The position numbers were made by a program, and so were the translations under genes. A stretch of 64,000 nt of DNA from Sulfitobacter indolifex (GTDB lineage: Bacteria > Pseudomonadota > Alphaproteobacteria > Rhodobacterales > Rhodobacteraceae), in contig NZ_CP084951.1 in assembly GCF_022788655.1 (NCBI RefSeq), forward strand, positions 2,480,001 through 2,544,000. The letters are read 5' to 3'. Below are positions 20,157 through 29,994 of the stretch, in pieces (the stretch's first letter is position 1; every line of letters begins with the position of its first letter). The notes under the pieces are model-generated. The model had not been told where the DNA came from. It did not search any database and worked only from the letters and a program-made list of their open reading frames with translations.

Positions 20157-20360
20157 ATGAAAGTTTACCGCTTCCTCTCCGAAGAGGACACATCCGCCTT
20201 TTGTCACAAGGTCACCGACGCGCTGAACAAGGGATGGGAGCTTTACGGCACCCCGACCCAGACATGGGACCACAAAGCCGGGGTCATGCGCTGCGGCCAA
20301 GCCGTGATCAAAGATGCCCCCGGCACCTATTCGCCAGACACCAAACTGGGTGCGCAGTGA
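20157..20360 (+). CDS. DUF1737 domain protein
   Basis: A 67-residue protein starting at 20157 (MKVYRFLSEEDTSAFCHKVT). The compact alpha/beta sequence with KGWELYGTPTQTWD matches DUF1737, small proteins that often end with or precede metabolic enzymes. The stop overlaps the mch start as TGATG. Function unknown. Confidence 0.75.
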   Translation: MKVYRFLSEEDTSAFCHKVTDALNKGWELYGTPTQTWDHKAGVMRCGQAVIKDAPGTYSPDTKLGAQ

Positions 20361-21391
20361 TGAGCAAAACCAACCGGGGCCGCTTTTTTGAGGACTACCA
20401 ACTGGGCGAGGTGCTGCACCACGCCGTGCCCCGCACGGTTGGAGAAGGCGAACGCGCGCTCTATCATGCGCTCTACCCCGCGCGTCACGCGCTCTATTCT
20501 GCGGACAGTTTTGCACAATCTAGCGGGCTTAAGGCCAGCCCCCTCGACGATCTGATCGCCTTTCACATCGTCTTTGGCAAAACCGTGCCGGATGTTTCGC
20601 TTAATGCAGTGGCCAACCTTGGCTATGCGCAGGGCCGCTGGCTACTGCCGGTCTGGCCTGGCGACACGCTGCGTGCAGAGAGTGAGGTCATTGGCCTCAA
20701 GCAGAACTCCAACGGCAAGACCGGCGTTGTCTGGGTCCGCACCACGGGGCTGAACCAACACAACGAGAAGGTGTTGGAATACGTCCGCTGGGTGATGGTG
20801 CGCAAAGGCAATCTGGATGCCGCAGCGCCCGAGACAACCGTGCCTGACCTGCCCGACGTCCTGACTGTCGAGCAGCTTAGGGTGCCAGAGGGGCTGGACT
20901 TCACCCACTACGATTTCGCCCATGCCGGAGAGCCGCACCGCTGGGGCGATTACGAAGTGGGTGAAAAGATCGACCACGTCGATGGCGTGACGGTCGAAGA
21001 AGCCGAGCACATGATCGCCACGCGCCTGTGGCAAAACACGGCGAAAGTGCACTTTGACACCTCTGCCAGGCCCGACGGGTCTCGCCTGATCTACGGCGGT
21101 CATGTCATCTCAATGGCGCGGGCGTTGTCGTTCAACGGGCTGGCCAATGCGCAGATGATTGCGGGCCTTAACGGTGGCGCGCATGCGAACCCTTGCCTCT
21201 CGGGCGACACGATCCGCGCATGGACCGAAGTGCTCGACAAAGCCGAGACAGCAGCCCCCGGTGTCGGGGCAATCCGTCTACGGTTGGTCGCCACCAAAGG
21301 CGGCGCCCCTTTTGAGTTGCGCGATGAGGCGGGCAAATACCGCCCGGAGGTTCTCCTTGACCTCGACTACTGGGCGCTCATGCCGCGCTAA
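20360..21391 (+). CDS. mch: Mesaconyl-CoA hydratase (beta-methylmalyl-CoA dehydratase)
   Basis: A 343-residue tandem hot-dog (MaoC-like) enzyme hydrating mesaconyl-CoA to beta-methylmalyl-CoA in the ethylmalonyl-CoA pathway. Start MSKTNRGRFFEDYQLGEVLH overlaps the preceding stop. Both halves carry MaoC-like features: YSADSFAQSSGLKASPLDDL in the first and IYGGHVISMARALSFNGLAN in the second. The operon partner mcl2 acts nearby in the same pathway. Followed by a hairpin. Confidence 0.9.
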   Translation: MSKTNRGRFFEDYQLGEVLHHAVPRTVGEGERALYHALYPARHALYSADSFAQSSGLKASPLDDLIAFHIVFGKTVPDVSLNAVANLGYAQGRWLLPVWPGDTLRAESEVIGLKQNSNGKTGVVWVRTTGLNQHNEKVLEYVRWVMVRKGNLDAAAPETTVPDLPDVLTVEQLRVPEGLDFTHYDFAHAGEPHRWGDYEVGEKIDHVDGVTVEEAEHMIATRLWQNTAKVHFDTSARPDGSRLIYGGHVISMARALSFNGLANAQMIAGLNGGAHANPCLSGDTIRAWTEVLDKAETAAPGVGAIRLRLVATKGGAPFELRDEAGKYRPEVLLDLDYWALMPR

Positions 21392-21397
21392 AACGCT

Positions 21398-21419
21398 GGC
21401 CCGACCAGACGGTCGGGCC
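21398..21419 (+). terminator. Hairpin after mch
   Basis: A perfect 9-bp stem GGCCCGACC / GGTCGGGCC with a 4-nt loop begins 6 bases after the mch stop; a CCCCCCTTTT run follows 12 bases later. Separates the mcl2-mch operon from the suc promoter. Confidence 0.7.
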
Positions 21420-21473
21420 GCCTATCCCCCCTTTTACAAGCAAAAATCAGCCGATTCGGACGGGCTGAGCGCA

Positions 21474-21508
21474 TTTGTGATCACACGCATTTGACGTGTG
21501 ATCACAAA
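21474..21508. promoter_or_regulatory. Twin TGTGATCACA operator upstream of sucC
   Basis: Perfect TGTGATCACA at 21476-21485 and 21497-21506, centres 21 bp apart, extended to TTTGTGATCACA and TGTGATCACAAA. The spacer CGCATTTGACG resembles the one at the sdh element (GCAGATTGACG). It lies 108-142 bases before the sucC start. Confidence 0.75.
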
Positions 21509-21615
21509 TGCCATTTTTAGCTGGTCAAACCCAACTTTCTCGGAAAAAACCCTTACAGGAACGAGAGTCACCCCCATACTAAGGGGCAACTGGAACAGAA
21601 ACGGGACCGTTTTTC

Positions 21616-22809
21616 ATGAACATCCACGAATATCAGGCGAAAGCCCTCCTGCGCAGCTATGGCGCCCCTGTCTCCGACGGCCGTGTCGTGCTTAAGGCCG
21701 AAGACGCCAAGACCGCCGCTGGCGAGATGGACGGCCCGCTTTGGGTGGTCAAAGCGCAAATCCACGCAGGTGGGCGCGGCAAAGGCAGCTTTAAAGAAGC
21801 CGGCGCTGGCGAAAAAGGCGGCGTGCGCCTGACCAAATCCGTGGAAGAAGCGGCAGAAGAAGCCAAAAAAATGCTGGGCAAGACGCTGGTCACGCACCAG
21901 ACCGGCCCCGCAGGCAAACAGGTTAACCGCATCTACATCGAAGACGGCTCCGACATTGAGCGTGAGTTGTACCTCGCGCTGTTGGTCGACCGTCAGACCA
22001 GCCGCATCTCATTCGTCTGCTCCACCGAAGGCGGCATGGACATCGAAGAAGTCGCCGACGCGACACCTGAGAAAATCCTCAGCTTCTCCGTCGATCCGGC
22101 CACCGGCTATCAGCCTTTCCACGGCCGCCGCGTTGCATTCTCGCTGGGCCTCGAAGGCACAGCCGTCAAACAATGCGTCAAGCTGATGGGTCAGCTTTAC
22201 CAAGCCTTCATCGAGAAGGACATGGAGATGCTTGAGATCAACCCGCTGATCGTCATGCCCGGCAACGACCTGAAAGTGCTCGACGCGAAGGTCAGCTTCG
22301 ACGGCAACGCGATGTACCGTCAGCCCGACGTCGCCAACCTGCGTGACGAGACCGAAGAAGACAGCAAAGAACTCGAAGCCTCCAAATACGACCTGAACTA
22401 CATCGCACTCGATGGCGAGATTGGCTGTATGGTCAACGGCGCGGGCCTCGCCATGGCGACGATGGACATCATCAAGCTCTACGGTGCCGAGCCTGCCAAC
22501 TTCCTTGACGTGGGCGGTGGTGCGACCAAAGAGAAAGTCACCGAAGCCTTCAAAATCATCACATCTGATGAGAACGTCAAAGGCATCCTCGTGAACATCT
22601 TCGGCGGCATCATGCGCTGCGACGTCATCGCCGAAGGCGTTGTCGCTGCGGTGAAAGAAGTCGGTCTGAAAGTGCCGCTGGTTGTCCGCCTCGAAGGCAC
22701 CAACGTCGAAGAAGGCAAAGCGATCATCAACAACTCCGGTCTTGATGTTATCGCCGCTGATGACCTGAAAGACGGCGCTCAGAAAATCGTGAAAGCGGTT
22801 AAGGGCTAA
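21616..22809 (+). CDS. sucC: Succinyl-CoA synthetase beta subunit
   Basis: A 397-residue ADP-forming subunit that, with SucD, makes ATP (or GTP), CoA and succinate from succinyl-CoA. The ATP-grasp start [20 protein letters not shown], the [15 protein letters not shown] loop, LEINPLIV and [13 protein letters not shown] are all present. Unusually it is not adjacent to sucD: three envelope genes and two hairpins intervene. Preceded by the twin operator. Confidence 0.97.
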   Translation: MNIHEYQAKALLRSYGAPVSDGRVVLKAEDAKTAAGEMDGPLWVVKAQIHAGGRGKGSFKEAGAGEKGGVRLTKSVEEAAEEAKKMLGKTLVTHQTGPAGKQVNRIYIEDGSDIERELYLALLVDRQTSRISFVCSTEGGMDIEEVADATPEKILSFSVDPATGYQPFHGRRVAFSLGLEGTAVKQCVKLMGQLYQAFIEKDMEMLEINPLIVMPGNDLKVLDAKVSFDGNAMYRQPDVANLRDETEEDSKELEASKYDLNYIALDGEIGCMVNGAGLAMATMDIIKLYGAEPANFLDVGGGATKEKVTEAFKIITSDENVKGILVNIFGGIMRCDVIAEGVVAAVKEVGLKVPLVVRLEGTNVEEGKAIINNSGLDVIAADDLKDGAQKIVKAVKG

Positions 22810-22818
22810 ACTGCCTGG

Positions 22819-22882
22819 TCGGCCACCCCTGCCCAGCGTTTGGGGTGGCCGATACCACCGTCTTTGCCGCCCCGCTGCGGCA
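22819..22882 (+). repeat. Tandem hairpins between sucC and the inserted genes
   Basis: A perfect 11-bp stem TCGGCCACCCC / GGGGTGGCCGA (22819-22852) is followed by a 6-bp stem TGCCGC / GCGGCA (22865-22882). No T-run follows, so mRNA processing or partial termination is more likely than a full stop, since sucD must still be expressed. Confidence 0.65.
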
Positions 22883-22936
22883 GGGGCATTCCGGCCTAGC
22901 AATGTCGCGCAAACCTAAGAATGCAACGAGGTCAGC

Positions 22937-23230
22937 ATGGATCAATCTCCCAAATCCTCCCCCGTTCTCGCGGGTATTGCGCTATTTGGGGCCGGGCTTT
23001 TGATCCGTCAGTGGCAACCCGATGCCCTGCGGCTGCCCGAGCCTGAGAACAAAAAACGCCTCGACCGGGGTCTGTCCCGCGCAGCGCGCAAATCGCGTGA
23101 CGGCTTGGCGATGATCTTGCCGTCCAACCTCACCGGTTCCATTGGCCGGAGCCTGATGGTGATGGGCGCCGGTTTGTTGGCCCTGCGCGCTCTCGATTTT
23201 CTCGCCGACGATAACGAGCGTCTTTACTGA
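22937..23230 (+). CDS. Small membrane protein between sucC and sucD
   Basis: A 97-residue protein with two hydrophobic helices (VLAGIALFGAGLLI near residues 10-23 and SLMVMGAGLLALRALDFLAD near 72-91) separated by a basic, proline-containing loop. Stop and next start overlap as TGATG. Not recognised; no catalytic motif. First of three coupled envelope genes placed between the two succinyl-CoA synthetase genes. Confidence 0.65.
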   Translation: MDQSPKSSPVLAGIALFGAGLLIRQWQPDALRLPEPENKKRLDRGLSRAARKSRDGLAMILPSNLTGSIGRSLMVMGAGLLALRALDFLADDNERLY

Positions 23231-23736
23231 TGTCGCTGATGCCACCCCTCCTTCTGACCGGCCTTCTGGCTGGCCCCGCTTTTGGCGGGCCGGAAGAGGT
23301 GGCGATCTCGAACTTTAATGACTGGTGCTTCAAGGCTGGCCAGACCGAGGCGCAAGCCCGAGCTAATATGACCGCCGATGAGGCACCTTTCGCCCTCTCC
23401 TTCTGGGACGACAGCCTAGAGCCACGCCCCGACAACGCCCCACATGGCGTAGAGCGGCGCTGCGAAGTGGCTTTTGACGGCGACCACACCGCCGCGGCCA
23501 TCACCGCCCTGCGTGCGCAAATGGCCACCCCGCCCGTCTTTGGCGATGCGATCCCCCTGCCCGACACCCATAGCGCCGCCCCCGGCACCGCGTTGATCGA
23601 GGGCCGTGAATTGCTGCGTGGTCGCGTGGCAGTCGTGCATGTTGGCACGCGCAGCGCTAATGCCGCCATGCAGACTTTCATGGCCGTTGACCGGCTCTAT
23701 GATGGTCTTGGACTGCCCAAGGAGGTGTCGCAATGA
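23230..23736 (+). CDS. Exported protein of unknown function between sucC and sucD
   Basis: A 168-residue protein with a short signal peptide (PPLLLTGLLAGPAFGGPEE) and a mature domain with cysteines at NDWCFKAGQ and VERRCEVAF, suggesting a periplasmic fold with one disulfide. No family recognised. It overlaps both neighbours by 1-4 bases, so it belongs to a tightly coupled three-gene set. Confidence 0.65.
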   Translation: MSLMPPLLLTGLLAGPAFGGPEEVAISNFNDWCFKAGQTEAQARANMTADEAPFALSFWDDSLEPRPDNAPHGVERRCEVAFDGDHTAAAITALRAQMATPPVFGDAIPLPDTHSAAPGTALIEGRELLRGRVAVVHVGTRSANAAMQTFMAVDRLYDGLGLPKEVSQ

Positions 23737-24410
23737 CCTCCTCTCAACGCCAGGGCTGGACCCTTTTGCTGACACTGGGGCTGGCCTTTGCCATGCAGAT
23801 GTTCACCGTGAACACACTGCCCGTCACCACTCAGGAAACTTTGCTCGCGGAAGGTGGCTTTTACGAAAGCCTTTCCGTTGTGGGCTATGGGCTCTGCATC
23901 GCAGCGCTGATCTGGACGTTACGCGGCGCGGTTCTGCGGGTCTGGTACCTGCCGCTGGTGCTGGCCGTTATGGCAGCACGCGAGCTCGACCTCGACAAAT
24001 CGCTGTTCACCCGCGGCCTGTTTAAGGCCCGGCAATATACCGGCGACGACGTACCACTGGGCGAGCGACTGATCGCAGCGCTGATCCTCGTAATTATCAT
24101 CTGTGCAATCCTGCTGATGCTGTGGCGCCACGTCCGGCCTTTCTTTGCCGCCCTATTTCAGGGGCGCGCATGGGCCGGGGCCGTGTTGCTCGGGATCGGC
24201 TTCACCATCCTTTACAAACTACTCGACGGCATCGCCCGCAAACTCGCCCCCTTGGGGATCGAGATTTCTGCCGATGCCGAACGCACCGCTTTCGTCGTCG
24301 AGGAGATCGGGGAGCTTGGCATCCCGGTCATGTTCCTCGCCGCCATCCTGCTGTGGCCCGGCGCACCGCCTGCCACGGCGCATCCCACCAACCGGGCGCA
24401 TCGCGCCTGA
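23733..24410 (+). CDS. Polytopic membrane protein between sucC and sucD
   Basis: A 225-residue membrane protein with about six helices. Conserved-looking polar motifs sit at helix edges: [20 protein letters not shown] and [15 protein letters not shown]. The RELD...LFK.R.Y pattern recurs in bacterial hypothetical membrane proteins I remember but cannot name. Overlaps the preceding gene as ATGA; ends 52 bases before sucD. Function unknown. Confidence 0.65.
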   Translation: MTSSQRQGWTLLLTLGLAFAMQMFTVNTLPVTTQETLLAEGGFYESLSVVGYGLCIAALIWTLRGAVLRVWYLPLVLAVMAARELDLDKSLFTRGLFKARQYTGDDVPLGERLIAALILVIIICAILLMLWRHVRPFFAALFQGRAWAGAVLLGIGFTILYKLLDGIARKLAPLGIEISADAERTAFVVEEIGELGIPVMFLAAILLWPGAPPATAHPTNRAHRA

Positions 24411-24462
24411 CGCCCCCGGGGCCCGCCCCCGGGATCAAATATCACCGACCAAGGAAGAAATC

Positions 24463-25350
24463 ATGGCCGTACTAGTCAACGAAAACACCAAAGTCATCTG
24501 TCAGGGTCTGACCGGCTCGCAGGGGACGTTCCACACCGAACAGGCCATTGCTTATGGCACCAAGATGGTTGGCGGCGTCACGCCCGGCAAAGGCGGTCAG
24601 ACGCATCTCGACCTGCCCGTGTTCAACTCCGTCCACGAAGCCAAGCACGTGACCGAGGCGAACGCCTCCGTGATCTACGTCCCGCCCCCCTTCGCAGCGG
24701 ATTCGATCCTTGAGGCGATCGACGCCGAGATGGAATTGATCGTCTGCATCACCGAAGGCATCCCGGTTCTGGACATGGCCCGCGTTGCCCGCGCGCTCCA
24801 AGGCTCCAAATCGCGCCTGATCGGCCCGAACTGCCCCGGTGTCATCACGCCTGACGCCTGCAAAATCGGCATCATGCCCGGCCACATCCACCGTCGCGGC
24901 TCGGTCGGTGTTGTGTCGCGCTCGGGCACGCTGACCTATGAGGCGGTCAAGCAGACCACCGACATGGGCCTTGGCCAGTCCTCTGCCGTTGGCATCGGTG
25001 GCGACCCCATCAAAGGGACCGAGCATATCGACGTGCTGGAAATGTTCCTTGCTGACCCCGAGACACAGTCGATCATCATGATCGGCGAAATCGGCGGCTC
25101 CGCCGAAGAGGAAGCAGCACAGTTCCTTGCCGACGAAAAGAAAAAAGGCCGCTGGAAGCCGACCGCTGGTTTCATCGCGGGCCGCACGGCCCCTCCCGGC
25201 CGCCGCATGGGCCACGCAGGCGCGATTGTCGCCGGTGGCAAAGGCGACGCGGAAAGTAAGATCGAAGCGATGAAAGAAGCCGGTATCGTTGTGGCTGACA
25301 GCCCCGCGACACTGGGCGAAGCGGTCAAAGAAGCGATCGATAAGGGCTAA
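24463..25350 (+). CDS. sucD: Succinyl-CoA synthetase alpha subunit
   Basis: A 295-residue subunit carrying the CoA site and the active-site histidine. Start at 24463 ([20 protein letters not shown]) after AAGGAAG. The CoA-binding [29 protein letters not shown], and the phosphohistidine in [14 protein letters not shown] are present. It heads the sucD-sucA-sucB stretch, separated from sucA by a hairpin. Confidence 0.97.
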   Translation: MAVLVNENTKVICQGLTGSQGTFHTEQAIAYGTKMVGGVTPGKGGQTHLDLPVFNSVHEAKHVTEANASVIYVPPPFAADSILEAIDAEMELIVCITEGIPVLDMARVARALQGSKSRLIGPNCPGVITPDACKIGIMPGHIHRRGSVGVVSRSGTLTYEAVKQTTDMGLGQSSAVGIGGDPIKGTEHIDVLEMFLADPETQSIIMIGEIGGSAEEEAAQFLADEKKKGRWKPTAGFIAGRTAPPGRRMGHAGAIVAGGKGDAESKIEAMKEAGIVVADSPATLGEAVKEAIDKG

Positions 25351-25360
25351 CCCCCCCTCC

Positions 25361-25394
25361 GGTCTTGCGGCCCCCCTTCCGGTGCCGCAAGACC
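25361..25394 (+). repeat. Intra-operon hairpin between sucD and sucA
   Basis: A perfect 10-bp stem GGTCTTGCGG / CCGCAAGACC with a 14-nt C-rich loop starts 10 bases after sucD; no T-run. Likely an mRNA-processing or stability element that sets different levels of SucCD and OGDH. Confidence 0.65.
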
Positions 25395-25439
25395 CCACGA
25401 CCCCTATGCCTACGGTCCCAACCCACACGAGGTACTCTC

Positions 25440-28400
25440 ATGACCGACCAACCCGCCAACGAACAATTCCGCGCCTCCTCCTTCATGGAAGGCGAAAACG
25501 CAGAGTATCTTGAGGCGATGTACGCCCGCTATGCCAACGATCCCAACGCGGTCGATGGCGCTTGGCAGGAATTTTTCGCGGCGATGGGCGACGACGCCGA
25601 AACCGCGCAGGCCGAGGCCGCTGGCCCGTCTTGGGCGCGCCGCGATTGGCCGCCTGCACCTGCGGGCGAAGTGATGGGCGCGTTGACGGGCGTCTGGCCC
25701 GAACCTGCCGAAGCACAAGCCGCTGGCGACAAGATTAAAGCCAAAGCCGCCGAGAAGGGGGTTGAGGTTTCCGACGCACAGGTCAAGCAAGCCGTGCTCG
25801 ACAGCATCCGCGCGCTCATGCTGATCCGCGCCTACCGCATCCGGGGCCATTTGGCTGCCGACCTTGATCCGCTTGGCATGCGCGAGACCGGCAACCAGCC
25901 CGAGCTTGACCCGAAGTCTTACGGTTTCACTGACGCTGACATGGACCGCCCGATCTTTATCGATCAGGTGCTGGGCCTTGAAGTGGCGACAATGAAGCAG
26001 ATCGTCGACATCGTGCGCTCAACCTACTGCGGCACCTTCGCGCTGCAATACATGCATATCTCCGACCCCGAGCAGGCCGGCTGGTTGAAAGAGCGGATCG
26101 AAGGCTACGGCAAAGAAATTCAGTTCACTAAGGAAGGCCGCAAGGCGATCCTGAGCAAACTTGTCGAGGCCGAGGGCTTTGAGAAGTTTCTCCACGTCAA
26201 ATACATGGGCACCAAGCGCTTTGGCCTTGATGGCGGCGAAAGCCTTGTCCCGGCGATGGAGCAAATCATCAAGCGCGGCGGCCAGTTGGGTGTCAAAGAC
26301 ATCGTCATCGGCATGCCCCACCGGGGCCGTTTGTCGGTCCTCGCCAATGTGATGCAGAAACCCTACCGCGCGATCTTTAACGAATTCCAAGGCGGCAGCT
26401 TTAAACCTGACGATGTGGACGGTTCGGGCGATGTGAAATACCACCTCGGCGCGTCCTCAGACCGTGAGTTTGATGGCAATTCGGTTCACCTGTCGCTGAC
26501 CGCCAACCCCTCGCACTTGGAGGCGGTGAACCCCGTCGTGTTGGGCAAGGTCCGCGCCAAGCAGGACCAGCTGAACGACAAGGACCGTACGGCGGTGATG
26601 CCAATCCTGCTGCACGGCGATGCGGCCTTTGCGGGCCAGGGCGTCGTGGCGGAGTGTTTCGCGCTTTCGGGCCTCAAGGGCCACAAAACCGGCGGCACCA
26701 TGCATATCGTGGTGAACAACCAAATCGGCTTCACCACCGCGCCGCATTTCTCGCGCTCCTCGCCCTATCCCACCGACAACGCGCTGGTGGTTGAGGCGCC
26801 GATCTTCCACGTCAACGGCGACGACCCCGAAGCGGTCGTGCACGCCGCCCGCGTGGCCACCGAATTCCGTCAGAAGTTCCACAAAGACGTGGTCATCGAC
26901 CTCTTCTGCTACCGCCGCTTTGGTCACAACGAAGGCGACGAGCCGATGTTTACCAACCCGGTGATGTACAAGAGCGTCAAGAAACAGAAAACCACGCTGA
27001 GCCTTTATACCCAGCGTCTGGTCGCCGATGGTCTGATCCCCGAAGGGGAGATTGAGGACATGAAGACCGCCTTCCAGAACCATCTGGGCGCGGAATTTGA
27101 AGCGGGCAAAGACTACCGTCCGAACAAGGCCGATTGGCTGGACGGCAAGTGGTCACACATGGACAAAAAGAAAAAGTCCTACCAGCGCGGCAAGACGGCC
27201 ATCGCACCCGAAACCCTGCAGGAAGTCGGCAAGGCGCTCACCACCGCGCCCGACAAATTCCCGCTGCACAAGACCATCGGTCGTCTGCTCGAAGCGAAAA
27301 AGGCGATGTTCGAAAGCGGTGAAGGTTTTGACTGGGCCACTGCTGAGGCAATGGCCTTCGGCTCCCTGCTGACCGAGGGCTACAAGGTCCGCCTGTCTGG
27401 CCAAGACAGCACGCGCGGCACCTTTAGCCAGCGGCATTCGGCATTCGTCAACCAAGACAACGAAGACCGCTACTACCCGCTGAACCACATCCGCGAGGGT
27501 CAGGCCGAGTATGAGGTCATCGACTCGATGCTCAGCGAGTATGCGGTGCTGGGCTTTGAATATGGCTACTCGCTGGCCGAGCCCAATGCGCTGACGCTCT
27601 GGGAGGCTCAGTTTGGTGACTTCGCCAACGGCGCGCAGATCATGTTTGACCAGTTCATCTCAAGCGGTGAAAGCAAATGGCTGCGGATGTCGGGCCTCGT
27701 CTGCCTGATGCCGCATGGCTATGAGGGTCAGGGGCCCGAGCACTCTTCTGCCCGTCTGGAGCGTTTCCTCACCATGTGTGGGGGCGACAACTGGATCGTG
27801 GCGAACTGCACCACGCCCGCCAACTACTTCCACATCCTGCGCCGCCAGCTGCACCGCAGCTACCGCAAGCCGCTGATGTTGATGACGCCCAAGTCACTGC
27901 TGCGCCACAAGCTTGCGGTGTCCAACGCGGATGATTTCACCACCGGGTCGAGCTTCCACCGAGTTCTGTGGGATGACGCCCAAAAGGGCCATTCCGACAC
28001 CAAGCTGGTCGCGGATGACAAGATCAAGCGCGTGGTGATGTGTTCGGGCAAGGTCTATTACGACCTGCTGGAAGAACGCGACGCGCGCGGCATCAACGAC
28101 GTCTATCTCCTGCGGTTCGAGCAGTTCTATCCCTTCCCCGCGCAATCGGCGGTCAAGGAACTGGAACGCTTCAAAGGGGCCGAGATGATCTGGTGCCAAG
28201 AAGAGCCCAAAAACCAAGGTGCGTGGTCCTTCATCGAGCCAAATATCGAATGGGTTCTGGGCCGCATCGACGCCAAACATGGCCGCGCCTCCTATGTGGG
28301 CCGCGCCACCGCCGCCTCGCCCGCCACGGGTCTGGCCAGCCAGCACAAAGCACAACAAGCCGCCCTCGTCGACGAGGCGCTGACCATCAAAGGAAACTAA
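25440..28400 (+). CDS. sucA: 2-oxoglutarate dehydrogenase E1 component
   Basis: A 986-residue thiamine-diphosphate decarboxylase of the 2-oxoglutarate dehydrogenase complex. Start MTDQPANEQFRASSFMEGEN at 25440. The N-terminal E2-binding helix region (EYLEAMYARYANDPNAVDGA), the IGMPHRGRLSVLANVM motif, AFAGQGVVAEC, the ThDP magnesium site region IGFTTAPHFSRSSPYP, and QFGDFANGAQIMFDQFISSG are visible. Full length. Co-transcribed with sucB four bases downstream. Confidence 0.97.
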   Translation: MTDQPANEQFRASSFMEGENAEYLEAMYARYANDPNAVDGAWQEFFAAMGDDAETAQAEAAGPSWARRDWPPAPAGEVMGALTGVWPEPAEAQAAGDKIKAKAAEKGVEVSDAQVKQAVLDSIRALMLIRAYRIRGHLAADLDPLGMRETGNQPELDPKSYGFTDADMDRPIFIDQVLGLEVATMKQIVDIVRSTYCGTFALQYMHISDPEQAGWLKERIEGYGKEIQFTKEGRKAILSKLVEAEGFEKFLHVKYMGTKRFGLDGGESLVPAMEQIIKRGGQLGVKDIVIGMPHRGRLSVLANVMQKPYRAIFNEFQGGSFKPDDVDGSGDVKYHLGASSDREFDGNSVHLSLTANPSHLEAVNPVVLGKVRAKQDQLNDKDRTAVMPILLHGDAAFAGQGVVAECFALSGLKGHKTGGTMHIVVNNQIGFTTAPHFSRSSPYPTDNALVVEAPIFHVNGDDPEAVVHAARVATEFRQKFHKDVVIDLFCYRRFGHNEGDEPMFTNPVMYKSVKKQKTTLSLYTQRLVADGLIPEGEIEDMKTAFQNHLGAEFEAGKDYRPNKADWLDGKWSHMDKKKKSYQRGKTAIAPETLQEVGKALTTAPDKFPLHKTIGRLLEAKKAMFESGEGFDWATAEAMAFGSLLTEGYKVRLSGQDSTRGTFSQRHSAFVNQDNEDRYYPLNHIREGQAEYEVIDSMLSEYAVLGFEYGYSLAEPNALTLWEAQFGDFANGAQIMFDQFISSGESKWLRMSGLVCLMPHGYEGQGPEHSSARLERFLTMCGGDNWIVANCTTPANYFHILRRQLHRSYRKPLMLMTPKSLLRHKLAVSNADDFTTGSSFHRVLWDDAQKGHSDTKLVADDKIKRVVMCSGKVYYDLLEERDARGINDVYLLRFEQFYPFPAQSAVKELERFKGAEMIWCQEEPKNQGAWSFIEPNIEWVLGRIDAKHGRASYVGRATAASPATGLASQHKAQQAALVDEALTIKGN

Positions 28401-28403
28401 ACC

Positions 28404-29990
28404 ATGACAAGCGAAGTACGCGTACCCACGCTGGGCGAATCCGTCACCGAAGCCACCGTTGCCACATGGTTCAAGAAGCCCGGCGATACCGTCGCGGTGG
28501 ATGAAATGCTCTGTGAGTTGGAAACCGACAAAGTCACCGTCGAAGTGCCCAGCCCCGTCGCTGGCACCCTGAGCGAGATCGTCGCGCAAGAAGGCGAAAC
28601 CGTCGGCGTTGATGCCCTGCTGGCCAATGTCAGCGAAGGCGATTCTGGCTCTGCCGCCGCGCCGAAAGCCAAAGAAGCCGCAAAAGACGACGCAGCCGCC
28701 TCCCAGTCCGACCGTGGCGGCGATGCGCCCAAGGCGATCGACGCAGGCTCGGCGGATGTGGCCGCGCGCGAAGGTGAAACCATCGAGGTCAAAGTGCCCA
28801 CACTGGGTGAGTCGGTCACCGAAGCGACCGTCAGCACTTGGTTCAAGAAGGTCGGCGACAAAGTCGAAGCCGATGAAATGCTCTGCGAGCTGGAAACCGA
28901 CAAAGTCAGCGTCGAAGTGCCCGCGCCCGCCGCTGGCGTGTTGGCCGAAATCCTCGCCGACGAAGGCAGCACCGTTGAAGCCTCCGCCACTCTGGCCGTC
29001 CTGACCTCCGGTGCAGGCGCTGCCGCTCCCAAGGGCGAAGACGCGAAATCCGGTGCTGGGGCCGCGCCTGAAACCAAATCTGCCGATGGGAAAGACGTCG
29101 AAGACGCGCCCTCGGCCAAGAAAGCCATGGCCGAGGCCGGCATCAGCCGTGATCAGGTCACAGGCTCAGGCCGCGATGGCCGGGTGATGAAAGAAGACGT
29201 GGCCAAAGCCATCGCCGCTGGCACCTCCGCCGCGCCGAAAGCCGACGCCAAGCCCGCTGCACCGCGCGCGGCGTCTGCTCCCGATGACGCGTCGCGCGAA
29301 GAGCGGGTCAAGATGACCCGCCTCAAGCAAACCATGGCGCGTCGTCTCAAGGAAGCCCAAAACACCGCCGCGATCCTGACCACCTTCAACGAGGTCGACA
29401 TGACCGAGGTCATGGAGCTGCGGAACACCTACAAGGCTGATTTCGAAAAGAAACACGGCGTCCGCATGGGCTTTATGTCGTTCTTCACCAAGGCTTGCTG
29501 CCACGCACTGAAGGAAATCCCCGAGGTCAACGCCGAGATCGACGGCACCGACATCATCTACAAGAACTACGTCCACATGGGCGTCGCCGCGGGCACGCCC
29601 ACGGGCCTTGTGGTGCCGGTGATCAAAGACGCCGACGCGATGTCATTCGCCGAGATCGAAAAGGCCGTGAACGCCATGGGCAAGAAAGCCCGTGACGGCA
29701 AGCTGACCATGGCCGACATGACCGGCGGCACTTTCACCATCTCGAACGGCGGCGTCTACGGCTCGCTGATGACCGCGCCGATCCTGAACCCGCCACAGTC
29801 CGGCATCCTCGGCATGGCGAAAATTCAGGACCGCCCGATGGCGATCAACGGCGAAGTCGTGATCCGTCCGATGATGTATATCTCGCTCAGCTATGACCAC
29901 CGGATCATTGACGGCAAAGGCGCGGTCACCTTCCTCGTCCGCGTCAAAGAGATGCTCGAAGATCCGCGCCGTCTGTTGATGGATCTGTGA
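28404..29990 (+). CDS. sucB: Dihydrolipoyl succinyltransferase (E2) with two lipoyl domains
   Basis: A 528-residue E2 core of the 2-oxoglutarate dehydrogenase complex. Two lipoyl domains are present: residues about 1-77 and 125-200, each with the lipoylated lysine in LCELETDKV. After an Ala/Glu-rich linker come the E3-binding domain ([20 protein letters not shown], about 235-272) and the catalytic domain ending in [16 protein letters not shown] with the H-x3-D active site. E. coli SucB has one lipoyl domain; two domains fit the alphaproteobacterial type. The two lipoyl coding regions are similar in sequence, reflecting duplication. Confidence 0.96.
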   Translation: MTSEVRVPTLGESVTEATVATWFKKPGDTVAVDEMLCELETDKVTVEVPSPVAGTLSEIVAQEGETVGVDALLANVSEGDSGSAAAPKAKEAAKDDAAASQSDRGGDAPKAIDAGSADVAAREGETIEVKVPTLGESVTEATVSTWFKKVGDKVEADEMLCELETDKVSVEVPAPAAGVLAEILADEGSTVEASATLAVLTSGAGAAAPKGEDAKSGAGAAPETKSADGKDVEDAPSAKKAMAEAGISRDQVTGSGRDGRVMKEDVAKAIAAGTSAAPKADAKPAAPRAASAPDDASREERVKMTRLKQTMARRLKEAQNTAAILTTFNEVDMTEVMELRNTYKADFEKKHGVRMGFMSFFTKACCHALKEIPEVNAEIDGTDIIYKNYVHMGVAAGTPTGLVVPVIKDADAMSFAEIEKAVNAMGKKARDGKLTMADMTGGTFTISNGGVYGSLMTAPILNPPQSGILGMAKIQDRPMAINGEVVIRPMMYISLSYDHRIIDGKGAVTFLVRVKEMLEDPRRLLMDL

Positions 29991-29994
29991 TAGG

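Noticed and set aside
21491..21496. TTGACG inside the twin operator taken as a -35 box for sucC
   Set aside because: The stretch 17 bases later (TTTTTA) is a poor -10, and the matching TTGACG at the sdh element points away from sdhC, so a common promoter function is unlikely.
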